From assembly GCA_902611265.1 (NCBI GenBank), contig CACLYY010000004.1, positions 19,227 through 83,226 on the forward strand: DNA of 64,000 nt. Direction: 5' to 3'. Source of the stretch: an uncultured Pelagibacteraceae bacterium. GTDB taxonomy: Bacteria; Pseudomonadota; Alphaproteobacteria; Pelagibacterales; Pelagibacteraceae. Positions 1 through 8,047 of the stretch are shown piece after piece. Under the pieces are notes generated by a model. The model ran no database searches. It was not told the origin of the DNA and saw nothing but the letters and a program-made list of their open reading frames with translations. The translations under genes were made by a program, and so were the position numbers. The stretch's first letter is position 1. Each line of letters begins with the position of its first letter.

Positions 1-207
1 ATAGCAATGTTACCACTTGTTATTGGAAATATTGGACCTGGAGCAGGAGAAGGTTCTAGGCTTGCAGTTGGTGCAACAATACTTGGTGGAATGATAATTT
101 CTACGTTCTTTACTTTATATGTGACACCAACAATGTATTTAACTCTTGCCAAAAATACAAAGAGAATTGACGCTGTTGATATTGAGTTAAAAAAACAGCT
201 AAATTAA
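1..207 (+). CDS. RND-family efflux transporter, C-terminal end (partial, runs off the left edge)
   Basis: Only the last 68 codons are present; the frame is open from base 1 and stops at 205-207. The visible part is two hydrophobic helices, joined by a short Gly-rich loop (GPGAGEGSRLAVG), that end in FTLYVTPTMYLTL. This matches the last two membrane helices of AcrB/MexB-like inner-membrane pumps, where a similar FTL-V-P segment ends TM12. Such proteins export drugs or lipophilic compounds using the proton gradient, with a periplasmic adaptor and an outer-membrane channel. The substrate cannot be told from this fragment. The gene converges on the next one with a 4 bp overlap. Confidence 0.75.
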   Translation: MAMLPLVIGNIGPGAGEGSRLAVGATILGGMIISTFFTLYVTPTMYLTLAKNTKRIDAVDIELKKQLN

Positions 208-803
208 AATAAAATATATTTTCTAGTAGTTAGTGAGTTTTTACATTTATAAAGTTGACTTTTGTACTTGTTAGACTGTTTCTCAACTTTCTTTGCTAAT
301 AAAATAATTTTTTGTTTATTTTTATAATTTTTATAATTCCCCCATCCTTCATGATAGGCAACATACTGCCTAAAAGCATCGTTTTTAGGTATTTTTAGTA
401 TCTTCTCTGTTTTATTTGTGTACCAACCAATAAAATCTACACTATCTTTGAACCGCGTTCGGGTAGCATATTTATTTCCAGTTTCCTCTTTATACTGTTT
501 CCATGTACCTTTTACAGCTTGAGAATAGCCAAAAGAACTGGAAGGTCTTTTATATGGAATTACTTTAAACAATTTTTGTCTTGGTGGTTTAGCCAGCCAA
601 TCAAAATCAGATTCCATTTTAATAATTGCAAGTTGCAAATAAATAGGTGTTCCCCATTTTTGTTCAGACTTTTTTGCATGTTTATACCAAAGATATCTTT
701 CAGAAAAAATTGAACAACCGTCAGCTGTATTTTTAGGTATAGAAGAACATGCAGAAACCAAAATTAGAATTATTAATAAATATAATTTATTATTTCGAAT
801 CAC
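204..803 (-). CDS. SLT-domain (lytic transglycosylase-like) lipoprotein
   Basis: The 199-residue protein has a lipoprotein signal: charged N-terminus, hydrophobic stretch at residues 7-16, and lipobox VSAC with the lipidated Cys at 19. An SLT/goose-lysozyme-like fold follows. The likely catalytic Glu is E64 in IIKMESDF; FGYSQ at 91-95 takes the place of the family's GLMQ motif, and YHEGWGNY near 150 is the usual C-terminal aromatic patch. Inferred role: cleavage of murein glycan strands at the outer membrane or in the periplasm, for growth or recycling. The start is GTG, 8 bp after the stop of the upstream nuclease gene, so the two are probably co-transcribed. Specificity is unknown. Confidence 0.7.
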   Translation of the reverse strand: MIRNNKLYLLIILILVSACSSIPKNTADGCSIFSERYLWYKHAKKSEQKWGTPIYLQLAIIKMESDFDWLAKPPRQKLFKVIPYKRPSSSFGYSQAVKGTWKQYKEETGNKYATRTRFKDSVDFIGWYTNKTEKILKIPKNDAFRQYVAYHEGWGNYKNYKNKQKIILLAKKVEKQSNKYKSQLYKCKNSLTTRKYILF

Positions 804-811
804 TCTTTTTA

Positions 812-1327
812 CTATCTATTTTTTTTTCTCCATATCCAAGGATATTCGAATTTCATTTGCCACAATCCTAAAGAAAGATCTTTTGCATATTTTTCATGTT
901 CTCTGAATTTTCCTTTAGAATATTTTGGGTAATCAAACGCATAACCATTCTTGACCATGTAAACTGATAAACTCTCATTATCTAAAAAACACTCTCCTAA
1001 TAACCTATTAAATTGATCTTTATTTTTTTCAATTTTACAATCAATAGATTGATTTCCTATTTTTTCTACCAGTTTATCTTTTGATAATATTCCACAAAAA
1101 ATATCTACTTTATTCAAAATGCATATTTGTTTTTTCCCAAAAAAATAACTTTCTGGGGCATCAATTCCGCTAAAACGAATTTTTTTATTATTTATTTTAA
1201 CTGTGTCACCGTCTGTTATAACTGGTTTCCCCGATATTATTTTATAATTACTATTTAATGATAATGAACTATTTAAATTTATAAGAATAAAAAAAAAACT
1301 AACTAAAATCAGTTTTAGCTTTTTCAT
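812..1327 (-). CDS. Secreted thermonuclease (SNase-like) family protein
   Basis: This 171-residue protein starts with a signal peptide (KK, then a hydrophobic run to about residue 24). A staphylococcal-nuclease OB-fold follows. Catalytic-site residues can be placed by motif: D41 in TDGDTV, R51 in KIRFSG, D56 and E59 in GIDAPES, and a later Arg in FNRLLGEC. The C-terminus LGLWQ..FEYPW is typical of short bacterial SNase proteins. Expected activity is Ca2+-dependent phosphodiester cleavage of DNA or RNA in the periplasm or outside the cell, perhaps for phosphate or nucleotide scavenging (inference). It overlaps the 3' end of the zeta-subunit gene by 29 bp, implying translational coupling. Confidence 0.75.
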   Translation of the reverse strand: MKKLKLILVSFFFILINLNSSLSLNSNYKIISGKPVITDGDTVKINNKKIRFSGIDAPESYFFGKKQICILNKVDIFCGILSKDKLVEKIGNQSIDCKIEKNKDQFNRLLGECFLDNESLSVYMVKNGYAFDYPKYSKGKFREHEKYAKDLSLGLWQMKFEYPWIWRKKNR

Positions 1328-1607
1328 TTAGCTCGTCCATCTTTTTTCGCAATTCCTCGTCTGATATATTTTTTTCTTTTAGATCTTGTTTGATCTTTCT
1401 AAAGACGTCTTCGTCTCCTGCTTCAGCAAAATCTGCCTTTATTACTGATTGAATATATTCTTTTACTTGATCTGAATTATAACCAAGTATTTCGGATACC
1501 CATTCTCCTAGATACTTATTCCTTCTAGCGCTAACTTTAAATTGAAGCTCTTGATCATGAGCAAATTTCTTTTCAAAACTTTTTTTTCTATCCTCAAATG
1601 AACTCAT
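1299..1607 (-). CDS. F1-ATPase inhibitor zeta subunit (DUF1476 family)
   Basis: At 102 residues it matches the family's usual length of about 105. It opens with SSFEDRKKSFEKKFAHDQEL and continues with KVSARRNKYLGEWVSEILG, the conserved helical segments of DUF1476. In Paracoccus denitrificans this family is the zeta subunit, whose N-terminus enters the F1 head and blocks ATP hydrolysis without blocking synthesis. It is soluble and nearly all helical. It lies about 34 kb from the F1 operon in this window. Its start is ATG at 1607, directly after a plausible promoter, so the mRNA may be nearly leaderless. First gene of a three-gene leftward unit with the nuclease and the SLT lipoprotein. Confidence 0.85.
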   Translation of the reverse strand: MSSFEDRKKSFEKKFAHDQELQFKVSARRNKYLGEWVSEILGYNSDQVKEYIQSVIKADFAEAGDEDVFRKIKQDLKEKNISDEELRKKMDELNEKAKTDFS

Positions 1608-1613
1608 TCTAAC

Positions 1614-1641
1614 AAAATAAAAAGATTTAGCTTTATGTCAA
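1614..1641 (-). promoter_or_regulatory. Candidate sigma70 promoter for the zeta-subunit gene
   Basis: On the minus strand a perfect -35 hexamer TTGACA (1641 to 1636) is followed by a 16 bp spacer and TATTTT (1619 to 1614, 4 of 6 matches). Transcription would start near 1607, the first base of the ATG, giving a leaderless message. No experimental support; AT-rich DNA produces chance -10 boxes. Confidence 0.4.
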
Positions 1642-1671
1642 TCTAATTTAATTTATATTTATGTTAAATTT

Positions 1672-2382
1672 ATGAATTATTTAATTCTCGTGAGACATGG
1701 ACAAAGTGAATGGAACCTAGAAAATCGTTTCACAGGCTGGGTAGACGTTGATTTAGCTGCCAAAGGTAAGCTTGAAGCTTGCAAAGCAGGAGAATTAATT
1801 AAGAAATTAGGTATTGAATTATCTTATTTTTACACATCTTTACAATCAAGATCGATTGAGACTCTTAATTTGATATTAAATACAATGAGAATAAAAAATC
1901 AGAAGATTGTAAATGCATGGGAATTAAATGAGAGACATTACGGATCTTTAACAGGTTTAAATAAAGATGAAATGAAAAAGCTTTATGGAGAAGAAAAAAT
2001 TCATATTTTTAGAAGATCATGGGATAATCCACCAGAAGCACTAAAAAAAACAAGCCCATATCATCCATTGAATATCGATATATACAAAAATGTTCCAAGA
2101 GATAAGATCCCTGATACTGAATCATTAAAAAATACTTACGAAAGAGTGATACCATTTTATAAAAGAAATATAGAGCCAAAATTAGATAAAAATATAATTG
2201 TTTCAGCTCATGGAAATTCAATTAGATCATTGTGTAAATACCTATTTGATTTAGATAACAAAAAAATTTCAAGTCTAGAAATACCAACCGGTAATCCTTT
2301 GTTGATAGAAATTGAAGAAAGAAAAATTAAAAATGCTAGGTATTTAGACAAAGATAGAGCAAAAGATCTTTTGGTTTTCTAA
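1672..2382 (+). CDS. gpmA: 2,3-bisphosphoglycerate-dependent phosphoglycerate mutase
   Basis: Interconverts 3- and 2-phosphoglycerate in cytosolic glycolysis/gluconeogenesis through a phosphohistidine. The family signature LVRHGQSEWN lies at residues 6-15, with the phosphorylated His at H9. NERHYGSLTGLNK carries the catalytic Glu of the dPGM group, and VSAHGNSIRSL the second active-site His. The 236-residue length is close to the 230-250 of dPGM enzymes, and the long insert with the RRSWDNPP and PRDKIPDTESL segments separates it from generic histidine phosphatases. It is divergent from the zeta-subunit gene and converges on murU with a 4 bp overlap, leaving no room for a separate terminator. 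Confidence 0.93.
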   Translation: MNYLILVRHGQSEWNLENRFTGWVDVDLAAKGKLEACKAGELIKKLGIELSYFYTSLQSRSIETLNLILNTMRIKNQKIVNAWELNERHYGSLTGLNKDEMKKLYGEEKIHIFRRSWDNPPEALKKTSPYHPLNIDIYKNVPRDKIPDTESLKNTYERVIPFYKRNIEPKLDKNIIVSAHGNSIRSLCKYLFDLDNKKISSLEIPTGNPLLIEIEERKIKNARYLDKDRAKDLLVF

Positions 2383-3065
2383 ATAAATAATTTTTCATAT
2401 ATTTCATAATCAGTAAGGTGTTTAAATTCACCAATATGTTCATAGCCATAAAGTTTACTCTCCCTTAAAAGCGTATCCCATATTTCGGAGATAGGAAAAT
2501 AATTTAATTGTTTGTGTAAGATTAATTCTCGATTAAATATTTGACACCCAGTGTATTTAAAATTATTTATTTTTTCTTTTAATAAAATATTGTTTTTAAT
2601 TTCAAAGTCTCCATTAAACCTTTTATCAAAACAAAATGCATTATTTACAATTAATAGAATATTTTTAATTTTTTTTTCAAAATAAATTTCTTCCATCTTA
2701 TTAATTGAACTAATATAGCTATTATCCCAAATTGTATCTGGATTAATAACTAATACATCGTCTTCTTCAGAACTTTTAATAAGGTTTAAAATACCACCTC
2801 CAGTTCCTAAAATTGTTTCACCATCATCTATAATCTCTATATTTACTGGGAAGTTTTTATTTTTAATAAAGCTAGTAATTTGATCTTTTAAATAAAAAAC
2901 ATTGATTTTAATTTTGTCAATTTTTAACTTAATTAAAAAATTAATAGTATTTTCTAATAATGTTACATTCTTATAAACTATTAAAGGTTTAGGCAAAGTA
3001 TCTGTTATGGGTTGAACTCTCTTTCCAAAGCCAGCGCAGAGTATCAAACCTGTTTTTATTTTCAT
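2379..3065 (-). CDS. murU: N-acetylmuramate-1-phosphate uridylyltransferase-like nucleotidyltransferase
   Basis: A sugar-phosphate nucleotidyltransferase. The N-terminal signature LCAGFGKRVQPITDTLPKPL is the nucleotide-binding loop, GTGGGI follows near residue 90, and a VINPDTIW segment supplies the metal-binding Asp. In Pseudomonas, MurU converts MurNAc-1-P plus UTP to UDP-MurNAc, bypassing fosfomycin-sensitive de novo synthesis. The call rests on the adjacent amgK, its known partner. The frame is open back to a TTG at 3086 inside amgK, but ATG at 3065, just after the amgK stop, gives a 228-residue protein whose first residues fit the family, so I chose it. A run of 11 A (mRNA sense, 3083 to 3073) sits at the junction. 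Confidence 0.75.
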   Translation of the reverse strand: MKIKTGLILCAGFGKRVQPITDTLPKPLIVYKNVTLLENTINFLIKLKIDKIKINVFYLKDQITSFIKNKNFPVNIEIIDDGETILGTGGGILNLIKSSEEDDVLVINPDTIWDNSYISSINKMEEIYFEKKIKNILLIVNNAFCFDKRFNGDFEIKNNILLKEKINNFKYTGCQIFNRELILHKQLNYFPISEIWDTLLRESKLYGYEHIGEFKHLTDYEIYEKLFI

Positions 3066-3066
3066 A

Positions 3067-4002
3067 TTAATGTTTTTTTTTTTCAAAATATTTATTTATG
3101 AGACTATTTAAGTCTTTAAATATTGGGTTATTAGCAGATCTATTATTAATCATTTGCCAAGCATAAGGAATAAGTTTGAGGTATTTATGTTTTTTATCTC
3201 TCACTGATAATCGAGTAAATATACCAATTATTTTAAAATTTCTGAGAACTGATAATATTTCAAAATCTTGTTTAAATTTTTTACAGTCAAGACTTTTATT
3301 TTTTTTAATGAATTCATTAAAAATATAATTTTTAATTTTAATGTTTGTTCTAAACCTTACATCATCAATTAGGGATGCTAGATCATATGCAATATTGCCA
3401 TATACAGCATCCTGATTATCTATTAATCCCAGACCATTAGGGGTTATCATTATATTAGATATATGGAAATCTCTATGCACAAAAACTTTTTCTTTGTATG
3501 AAATATTTTTTAATAAATTTTTAAAGATAAGTTTAAATTTTTTTTTTATGGTTTTTATATTTTTTCCTTTATAATATTTCGGTAAATACCAGTCTATAAA
3601 TAAGTTAGCCTCATCAAATAACATTTTTGATGTATAATTTGGAATTTTGTAATTTCTTTTCAAAAATGTTTTTTGACTTTTAATTTTTATTTTTTTTATT
3701 TTTAACAGTAGGTCCAAAATTTTTTTATAATAAATTTTTTTGTTAGTTGATTTTTTTTTAAATTTTTTAAAAACTGTTAAATCTCCAAAATCTTCTATTT
3801 CCACATAATTTTCCAAATAATTTTGAGATATTAGTGAAGGAGCTATCACTTTGTTTTTAATTAATATTTTATTGATAGCATCATAATACAGTAAGTTACT
3901 TTTTTTATTCTTAATACAATAAATAAATATACTATTTTTACCTCTGTAAAAATTTCTAAATGATGCATCACCTGACAATTTTTTTAATTTATTTAAATTC
4001 AT
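3067..4002 (-). CDS. amgK: Anomeric MurNAc/GlcNAc kinase (aminoglycoside-phosphotransferase fold)
   Basis: This 311-residue protein has a phosphotransferase (APH/choline kinase) fold. The catalytic Brenner-type motif is FVHRDFHISNIM near residues 177-188; LIDNQDAVYG follows with the metal-binding Asp, then YDLASLIDD. AmgK phosphorylates the anomeric carbon of MurNAc to give MurNAc-1-P for MurU in peptidoglycan recycling. The tsaE-amgK-murU order is common in alphaproteobacteria. The start overlaps tsaE by 14 bp (ATG at 4002). The C-terminal half is very rich in Lys and Asn, as elsewhere in this genome. Choline- or aminoglycoside-kinase activity is a less likely alternative. Confidence 0.75.
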   Translation of the reverse strand: MNLNKLKKLSGDASFRNFYRGKNSIFIYCIKNKKSNLLYYDAINKILIKNKVIAPSLISQNYLENYVEIEDFGDLTVFKKFKKKSTNKKIYYKKILDLLLKIKKIKIKSQKTFLKRNYKIPNYTSKMLFDEANLFIDWYLPKYYKGKNIKTIKKKFKLIFKNLLKNISYKEKVFVHRDFHISNIMITPNGLGLIDNQDAVYGNIAYDLASLIDDVRFRTNIKIKNYIFNEFIKKNKSLDCKKFKQDFEILSVLRNFKIIGIFTRLSVRDKKHKYLKLIPYAWQMINNRSANNPIFKDLNSLINKYFEKKKH

Positions 4003-4468
4003 TTAATAATTTTTTATTTTTTGAAATAATGGAGAGATAACGCTCAGTATAATTTTTTTTATATTTAAATATTAAACTTGTACTATTTTTTATTTTTATT
4101 TTATTTAATATTTCTGGCCATTCGACTAAAGTGATTTGATCTTTTAAATTTTCTTGAATACCTAGATTAGTTAACTCTTTTTTATTTTTAATTCTGTAAA
4201 GATCATAGTGCTTTATTAATGTTTTTTTAATTTTATACTCATTAGTAATGGTAAATGTTGGACTTGTTACTTCTGATATTTTTTGTTTATTCGCCTTTTG
4301 TAGACAATTTATTACATATTTAATAAAAGTTGTTTTTCCGACACCTAAATTACCGCTAAATATTATGAAATCGCCTTTTTTTATTAATTTAGAAAATTTC
4401 TCTGCTACAGATTTGGTATCCTTTTCCTCTGATATGTTGATTTTGCCACCTTTAGTAGCGATAAGCAT
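3989..4468 (-). CDS. tsaE: tRNA threonylcarbamoyladenosine synthesis ATPase TsaE
   Basis: TsaE is the P-loop ATPase that, with TsaB and TsaD, puts the t6A modification on ANN-decoding tRNAs in the cytosol. From the chosen start the Walker A is [10 protein letters not shown] (K45). Further motifs are SPTFTI, HYDLYRI and LVEWPE, all family-typical. The frame is open upstream to a GTG at 4498, but that would overlap ahcY by 47 bp. ATG at 4468 gives a 159-residue protein with a 17 bp overlap and fits the family's usual 150-160 residues. Translational coupling to ahcY upstream and to amgK downstream (14 bp overlap) is likely. Confidence 0.9.
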   Translation of the reverse strand: MLIATKGGKINISEEKDTKSVAEKFSKLIKKGDFIIFSGNLGVGKTTFIKYVINCLQKANKQKISEVTSPTFTITNEYKIKKTLIKHYDLYRIKNKKELTNLGIQENLKDQITLVEWPEILNKIKIKNSTSLIFKYKKNYTERYLSIISKNKKLLNEFK

Positions 4469-5738
4469 CTGGCTTGTATGGTCCTTCAGTTTTAACACTT
4501 ATATAATCCGCTTGATCTTTTGATAAAGGTGTTAATTTAGCTCCAACTTTTTCTAAGTGTAATCTAGCGACCTTCTCATCTAAATGTTTAGGAAGAACGT
4601 ATACTTTATTCTCGTAATTATTTGAGTTGTTCCATAATTCTATTTGGGCTGTAACTTGATTTGTAAATGAAGCACTCATGACAAAACTTGGGTGTCCTGT
4701 AGCACAACCTAAATTTACAAGTCTTCCTTCAGCTAACAAAATTAGTCTTTTATTGTCTGGAAAAGTAATTTCATGAACCTGAGGCTTAATTTCATCCCAT
4801 TTATAATTTTTTAATGCATCAACTTGTATCTCATTATCAAAGTGTCCAATATTACATAGTATAGATCTATCTTTCATCGCTCTCATGTGATCTGCTGTAA
4901 CAATATCTTTATTTCCGGTTGCTGTTACAACAATATCTGCTTGACTTATCATCTCATCCATTAATACAACTTCATAACCTTCCATTGCGGCCTGAAGGGC
5001 ACAAATTGGATCAGTTTCGGTTACCATTACTCTTGCACCACTTTGTCTTAAAGATGCCGCACTGCCTTTTCCTACATCGCCAAATCCTGCAACGATCGCA
5101 ACTTTTCCTGACATCATTACGTCTGTAGCTCTTTTTATTCCATCGACTAAGCTTTCTCTACATCCATATAAATTATCAAATTTTGATTTTGTCACTGAGT
5201 CATTAACATTTATAGCAGGAACTAAAAGCGTTCCTTGTTCCTCCATTTTTTTCAGAGCCAATACTCCTGTAGTAGTTTCTTCACTCAAGCCTTTTATATC
5301 TTTCATCAAATGTTTATAATCTTTGTGCATAAGTGCAGTAAGATCTCCACCATCATCTAAAATCATATTTGGTTTCCAATCTTTTTTACCTTCAATAGTT
5401 TGTCTTACGCACCACCAATATTCTTCTTCTGTTTCACCTTTCCAGGCAAATACTGGTATTCCAGCCTTTGCTATAGCAGCGGCCGCATGGTCTTGGGTAG
5501 AAAAAATGTTACATGAAGACCATCTGACTTCAGCACCTAGATCAACTAAAGTTTCAATTAAAACTGCTGTCTGGATTGTCATGTGTAGACAACCTAATAT
5601 TCTTGCACCTTTTAAAGGATGTTTTCCTTTATATTCTTTTCTCAATGCCATTAAACCTGGCATTTCCGTTTCTGCTAATGAAATTTCTTTTCTTCCAAAA
5701 TCTGCTTCATTGATATCTTTTACTTTATAATCTGTCAT
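4452..5738 (-). CDS. ahcY: Adenosylhomocysteinase (SAH hydrolase)
   Basis: Hydrolyses S-adenosylhomocysteine to adenosine and homocysteine using bound NAD, which clears the product inhibitor of methyltransferases and returns homocysteine to methionine. The 428 residues contain [16 protein letters not shown], the NAD-binding [14 protein letters not shown] and the C-terminal [13 protein letters not shown] found in almost all SahH proteins. The start is ATG at 5738. It is preceded by the chvG stop with a 42 bp gap in which I see no riboswitch. It sits with chvI/chvG as in many alphaproteobacteria, but the PTS/HPr-kinase genes usually found between them are absent. Confidence 0.97.
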   Translation of the reverse strand: MTDYKVKDINEADFGRKEISLAETEMPGLMALRKEYKGKHPLKGARILGCLHMTIQTAVLIETLVDLGAEVRWSSCNIFSTQDHAAAAIAKAGIPVFAWKGETEEEYWWCVRQTIEGKKDWKPNMILDDGGDLTALMHKDYKHLMKDIKGLSEETTTGVLALKKMEEQGTLLVPAINVNDSVTKSKFDNLYGCRESLVDGIKRATDVMMSGKVAIVAGFGDVGKGSAASLRQSGARVMVTETDPICALQAAMEGYEVVLMDEMISQADIVVTATGNKDIVTADHMRAMKDRSILCNIGHFDNEIQVDALKNYKWDEIKPQVHEITFPDNKRLILLAEGRLVNLGCATGHPSFVMSASFTNQVTAQIELWNNSNNYENKVYVLPKHLDEKVARLHLEKVGAKLTPLSKDQADYISVKTEGPYKPDAYRY

Positions 5739-5780
5739 AAGAAACGGCTTGTAACAACTTTATATAAAATAATCAACTTC

Positions 5781-7286
5781 TCATTGGGTTGGTGGGAAAA
5801 TAATTTCAACTTTTGCACCTTTGTTTACGTTATTTTCGGCTTTAATTTCACCATTGTGCAATTCTACCAAGTTTTTCACTATATTTAGACCTAATCCAGA
5901 ATGTTCACCAAAATTTTTGGGTCTATTACTGTAAAATCTATTAAATATTTTATTAGTATCTTTTTCTATAAACCCAGTACCTTCGTCAATAACTGCAATT
6001 GTAGGCTTTCCATCCGCACTGTTAAAAATATTAACTACTATTTCTTGGTTTGGGCTACTGAATGAAATTGAATTTTCTAATAAATTTGCAATTATTTGCT
6101 CTATCCTATTATTAATTCCATAAATGAAATATTGTTCTGACCCATTAGATTTTAATTTTATATTTATTTTTTTCTTTGAGTTATAAATATTATTAAAATC
6201 ATCAACAACTGAACTTGCTATATCTTTAATATTAATTTTTTGCATTTTTTCAGTTGAAATTACAACCTCATCTTTCAGCATTTGAGAATAATCAGTAATA
6301 AGTCTTTCTATTCTTTCTACATCATGTGAAACAATATTAATCAATTTATTTCTTTTTTCTTTATCATCAGTTTCAGAAATAACTTCTGAAGCACTTTTAA
6401 GAGATGCAAGTGGGTTTCTTATTTCATGAAGTAAATCAGTTGAATAGTTTTCTGCTGCTGTGATTCTTTTATTTAACTCATTTGTCATTTCATCTAGTGA
6501 TTTTGAAAGTATACCTAATTCATCATTTCTTTTTTTTACATTTTCGATATCTGCTTTCTCTTTACTCTTATTCTTAATAATTTTTGTATAGGAAACTAGA
6601 TTTTTAATTGGTTTTAGAAAATACCTATTCAAAACATAAGAAAATATTAAGATGACCAGAAAAACAGCTATAGCTGTTCTTATTATAAAGTTTTCTCTAT
6701 CAGCAATTTTTTGAATTATATTGTCAGCATTTTCAGAAATAAGAATAAAACCATTTGTTTTTTTATATTTTACGTTTTGAATACTATATACAAAGTGCCT
6801 TCCATCTATCTCTTTGACATTAGTTATGGGAATTTCAGATTTAGAAATATCATAATCCTTAATATCTTCGTCAAAAACTGTGGTAATATTTTTATTATTT
6901 TTTGAAATATTTTTTTTATTGTCGGAATTTTCTAATAAATCTTCAATAATCATTTCTGAAGAAGGTATTGATCTTGTATCCCCTACTAAATTTAATTTAT
7001 CGTCAAAAAATATCACTCTGTCTAATTTCTCAAAATAAGGGAATCTTGATTTTTTAGAAAAAAGAAATTCGTTAATACCATTTCGTGTAAATTTAATATC
7101 TGATTTATCTAAATTTAAAATTGTTTGATTAATAATTTCTATATGATTTTTTTTTTTTTCTGAAATTAAATCTTTTTGAATTGTTCCAAGATAAAAAAAA
7201 GTAAATATTCCTAAAACAATAAATACTATTAAATTAATAAATAAAAATTTCTGTAATATAGAAAGATTTTTTAGTATTTTTCCCAT
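5781..7286 (-). CDS. chvG: Sensor histidine kinase, ChvG type
   Basis: A 501-residue membrane kinase: TM1 at about residues 13-34, a periplasmic stimulus domain to about 200, TM2 at about 201-222, then HAMP, with DHp phospho-acceptor H287 in LLHEIRNPLASL. The ATPase domain follows, with N-box NRIEQIIANLLENS, G1 VIDEGTGF and G2 HSGLGLNIVKNLVEL. The partner regulator lies 5 bp upstream. In Agrobacterium and Sinorhizobium, ChvG/ChvI controls acid and envelope responses and exopolysaccharide synthesis. Synteny with ahcY supports the orthology. The periplasmic domain is long and diverges from rhizobial ChvG, so the signal may differ. Confidence 0.8.
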   Translation of the reverse strand: MGKILKNLSILQKFLFINLIVFIVLGIFTFFYLGTIQKDLISEKKKNHIEIINQTILNLDKSDIKFTRNGINEFLFSKKSRFPYFEKLDRVIFFDDKLNLVGDTRSIPSSEMIIEDLLENSDNKKNISKNNKNITTVFDEDIKDYDISKSEIPITNVKEIDGRHFVYSIQNVKYKKTNGFILISENADNIIQKIADRENFIIRTAIAVFLVILIFSYVLNRYFLKPIKNLVSYTKIIKNKSKEKADIENVKKRNDELGILSKSLDEMTNELNKRITAAENYSTDLLHEIRNPLASLKSASEVISETDDKEKRNKLINIVSHDVERIERLITDYSQMLKDEVVISTEKMQKINIKDIASSVVDDFNNIYNSKKKINIKLKSNGSEQYFIYGINNRIEQIIANLLENSISFSSPNQEIVVNIFNSADGKPTIAVIDEGTGFIEKDTNKIFNRFYSNRPKNFGEHSGLGLNIVKNLVELHNGEIKAENNVNKGAKVEIIFPPTQ

Positions 7287-7291
7287 AAGTA

Positions 7292-7996
7292 TTATTTAAC
7301 ATTCCATCTATATCCACTTCCATATCTTGTTTCAATTGCTGAAAAATCACTATCTACTTTTTTAAACTTTTTTCTTATCCTTTTTACATGGCTATCAATT
7401 GTCCTATCCTCTATATCGGTATCTTCTCGGTAAGCAACATCCATCAATAAAGCTCTCTCTTTTATCATTCCTGGTCTCTTTGCAAGCTCTTCGACAATTT
7501 TAAATTCTGTTGTTGTAAGTTTATCTGGTAGTTGCTTTCCATCCCATTCACATTCAAGCTGCGCAGGGTCTAATTTCAATTTACCATGAGATATTATATT
7601 TTTATTTTCCTGTATATTTGTATCTTTATCTTTTTTTCTTAATTGAACTTTGATCCTCTCAACTAAAACCTTGGTAGAAAAACCTCCGGTTTTACCAACA
7701 AAATCATCAGCACCTAGTTTTAAACCACTAACCTCATCAGTTACTTGGTCTTTTGAAGTTAAAAATATCACTGGCATGGAGGTTTTTTTTCTAAGTTTTC
7801 TTAAAAGTTCTTCTCCATCCATTCTAGGCATTTTTATATCTATAACTGCAAGATCCGGGGGTGTTCTTGTTAGTCCGACAAGTGCATTTTCACCATCAAT
7901 ATAAGTTTGTACTTTAAAACCTTCTTCCTCTAAGGCCATTTGGACCGATGTTAAGAGATTTCGATCATCATCTACTAGAGCAATAGTTTGTGACAT
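7292..7996 (-). CDS. chvI: OmpR-family response regulator, ChvI type
   Basis: The 234 residues form a receiver domain (acidic pocket D9-D11, phospho-acceptor D53 in VIDIKMPRMDG, switch Thr T80, conserved K102) and a winged-helix DNA-binding domain (about 130-234) ending ETRYGSGYRWNVK. It is the DNA-binding partner of the kinase 5 bp downstream. One oddity: the usual Lys-Pro pair of receiver domains is changed. K102 is followed by TGGFS where close relatives have PFS, which removes the cis-Pro and lengthens the beta5-alpha5 loop. Probable targets are envelope genes, by analogy only. Transcribed leftward, probably from a promoter in the 51 bp gap after polA. Confidence 0.85.
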   Translation of the reverse strand: MSQTIALVDDDRNLLTSVQMALEEEGFKVQTYIDGENALVGLTRTPPDLAVIDIKMPRMDGEELLRKLRKKTSMPVIFLTSKDQVTDEVSGLKLGADDFVGKTGGFSTKVLVERIKVQLRKKDKDTNIQENKNIISHGKLKLDPAQLECEWDGKQLPDKLTTTEFKIVEELAKRPGMIKERALLMDVAYREDTDIEDRTIDSHVKRIRKKFKKVDSDFSAIETRYGSGYRWNVK

Positions 7997-8047
7997 AATT
8001 TAGATTAAAAATACTAAATTGTTCATAATAGGGCAATTGTTTGTTTG

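Noticed and set aside
5739-5780. SAH or SAM riboswitch before ahcY
   Set aside because: Only 42 bp of AT-rich DNA, no stem or conserved core.
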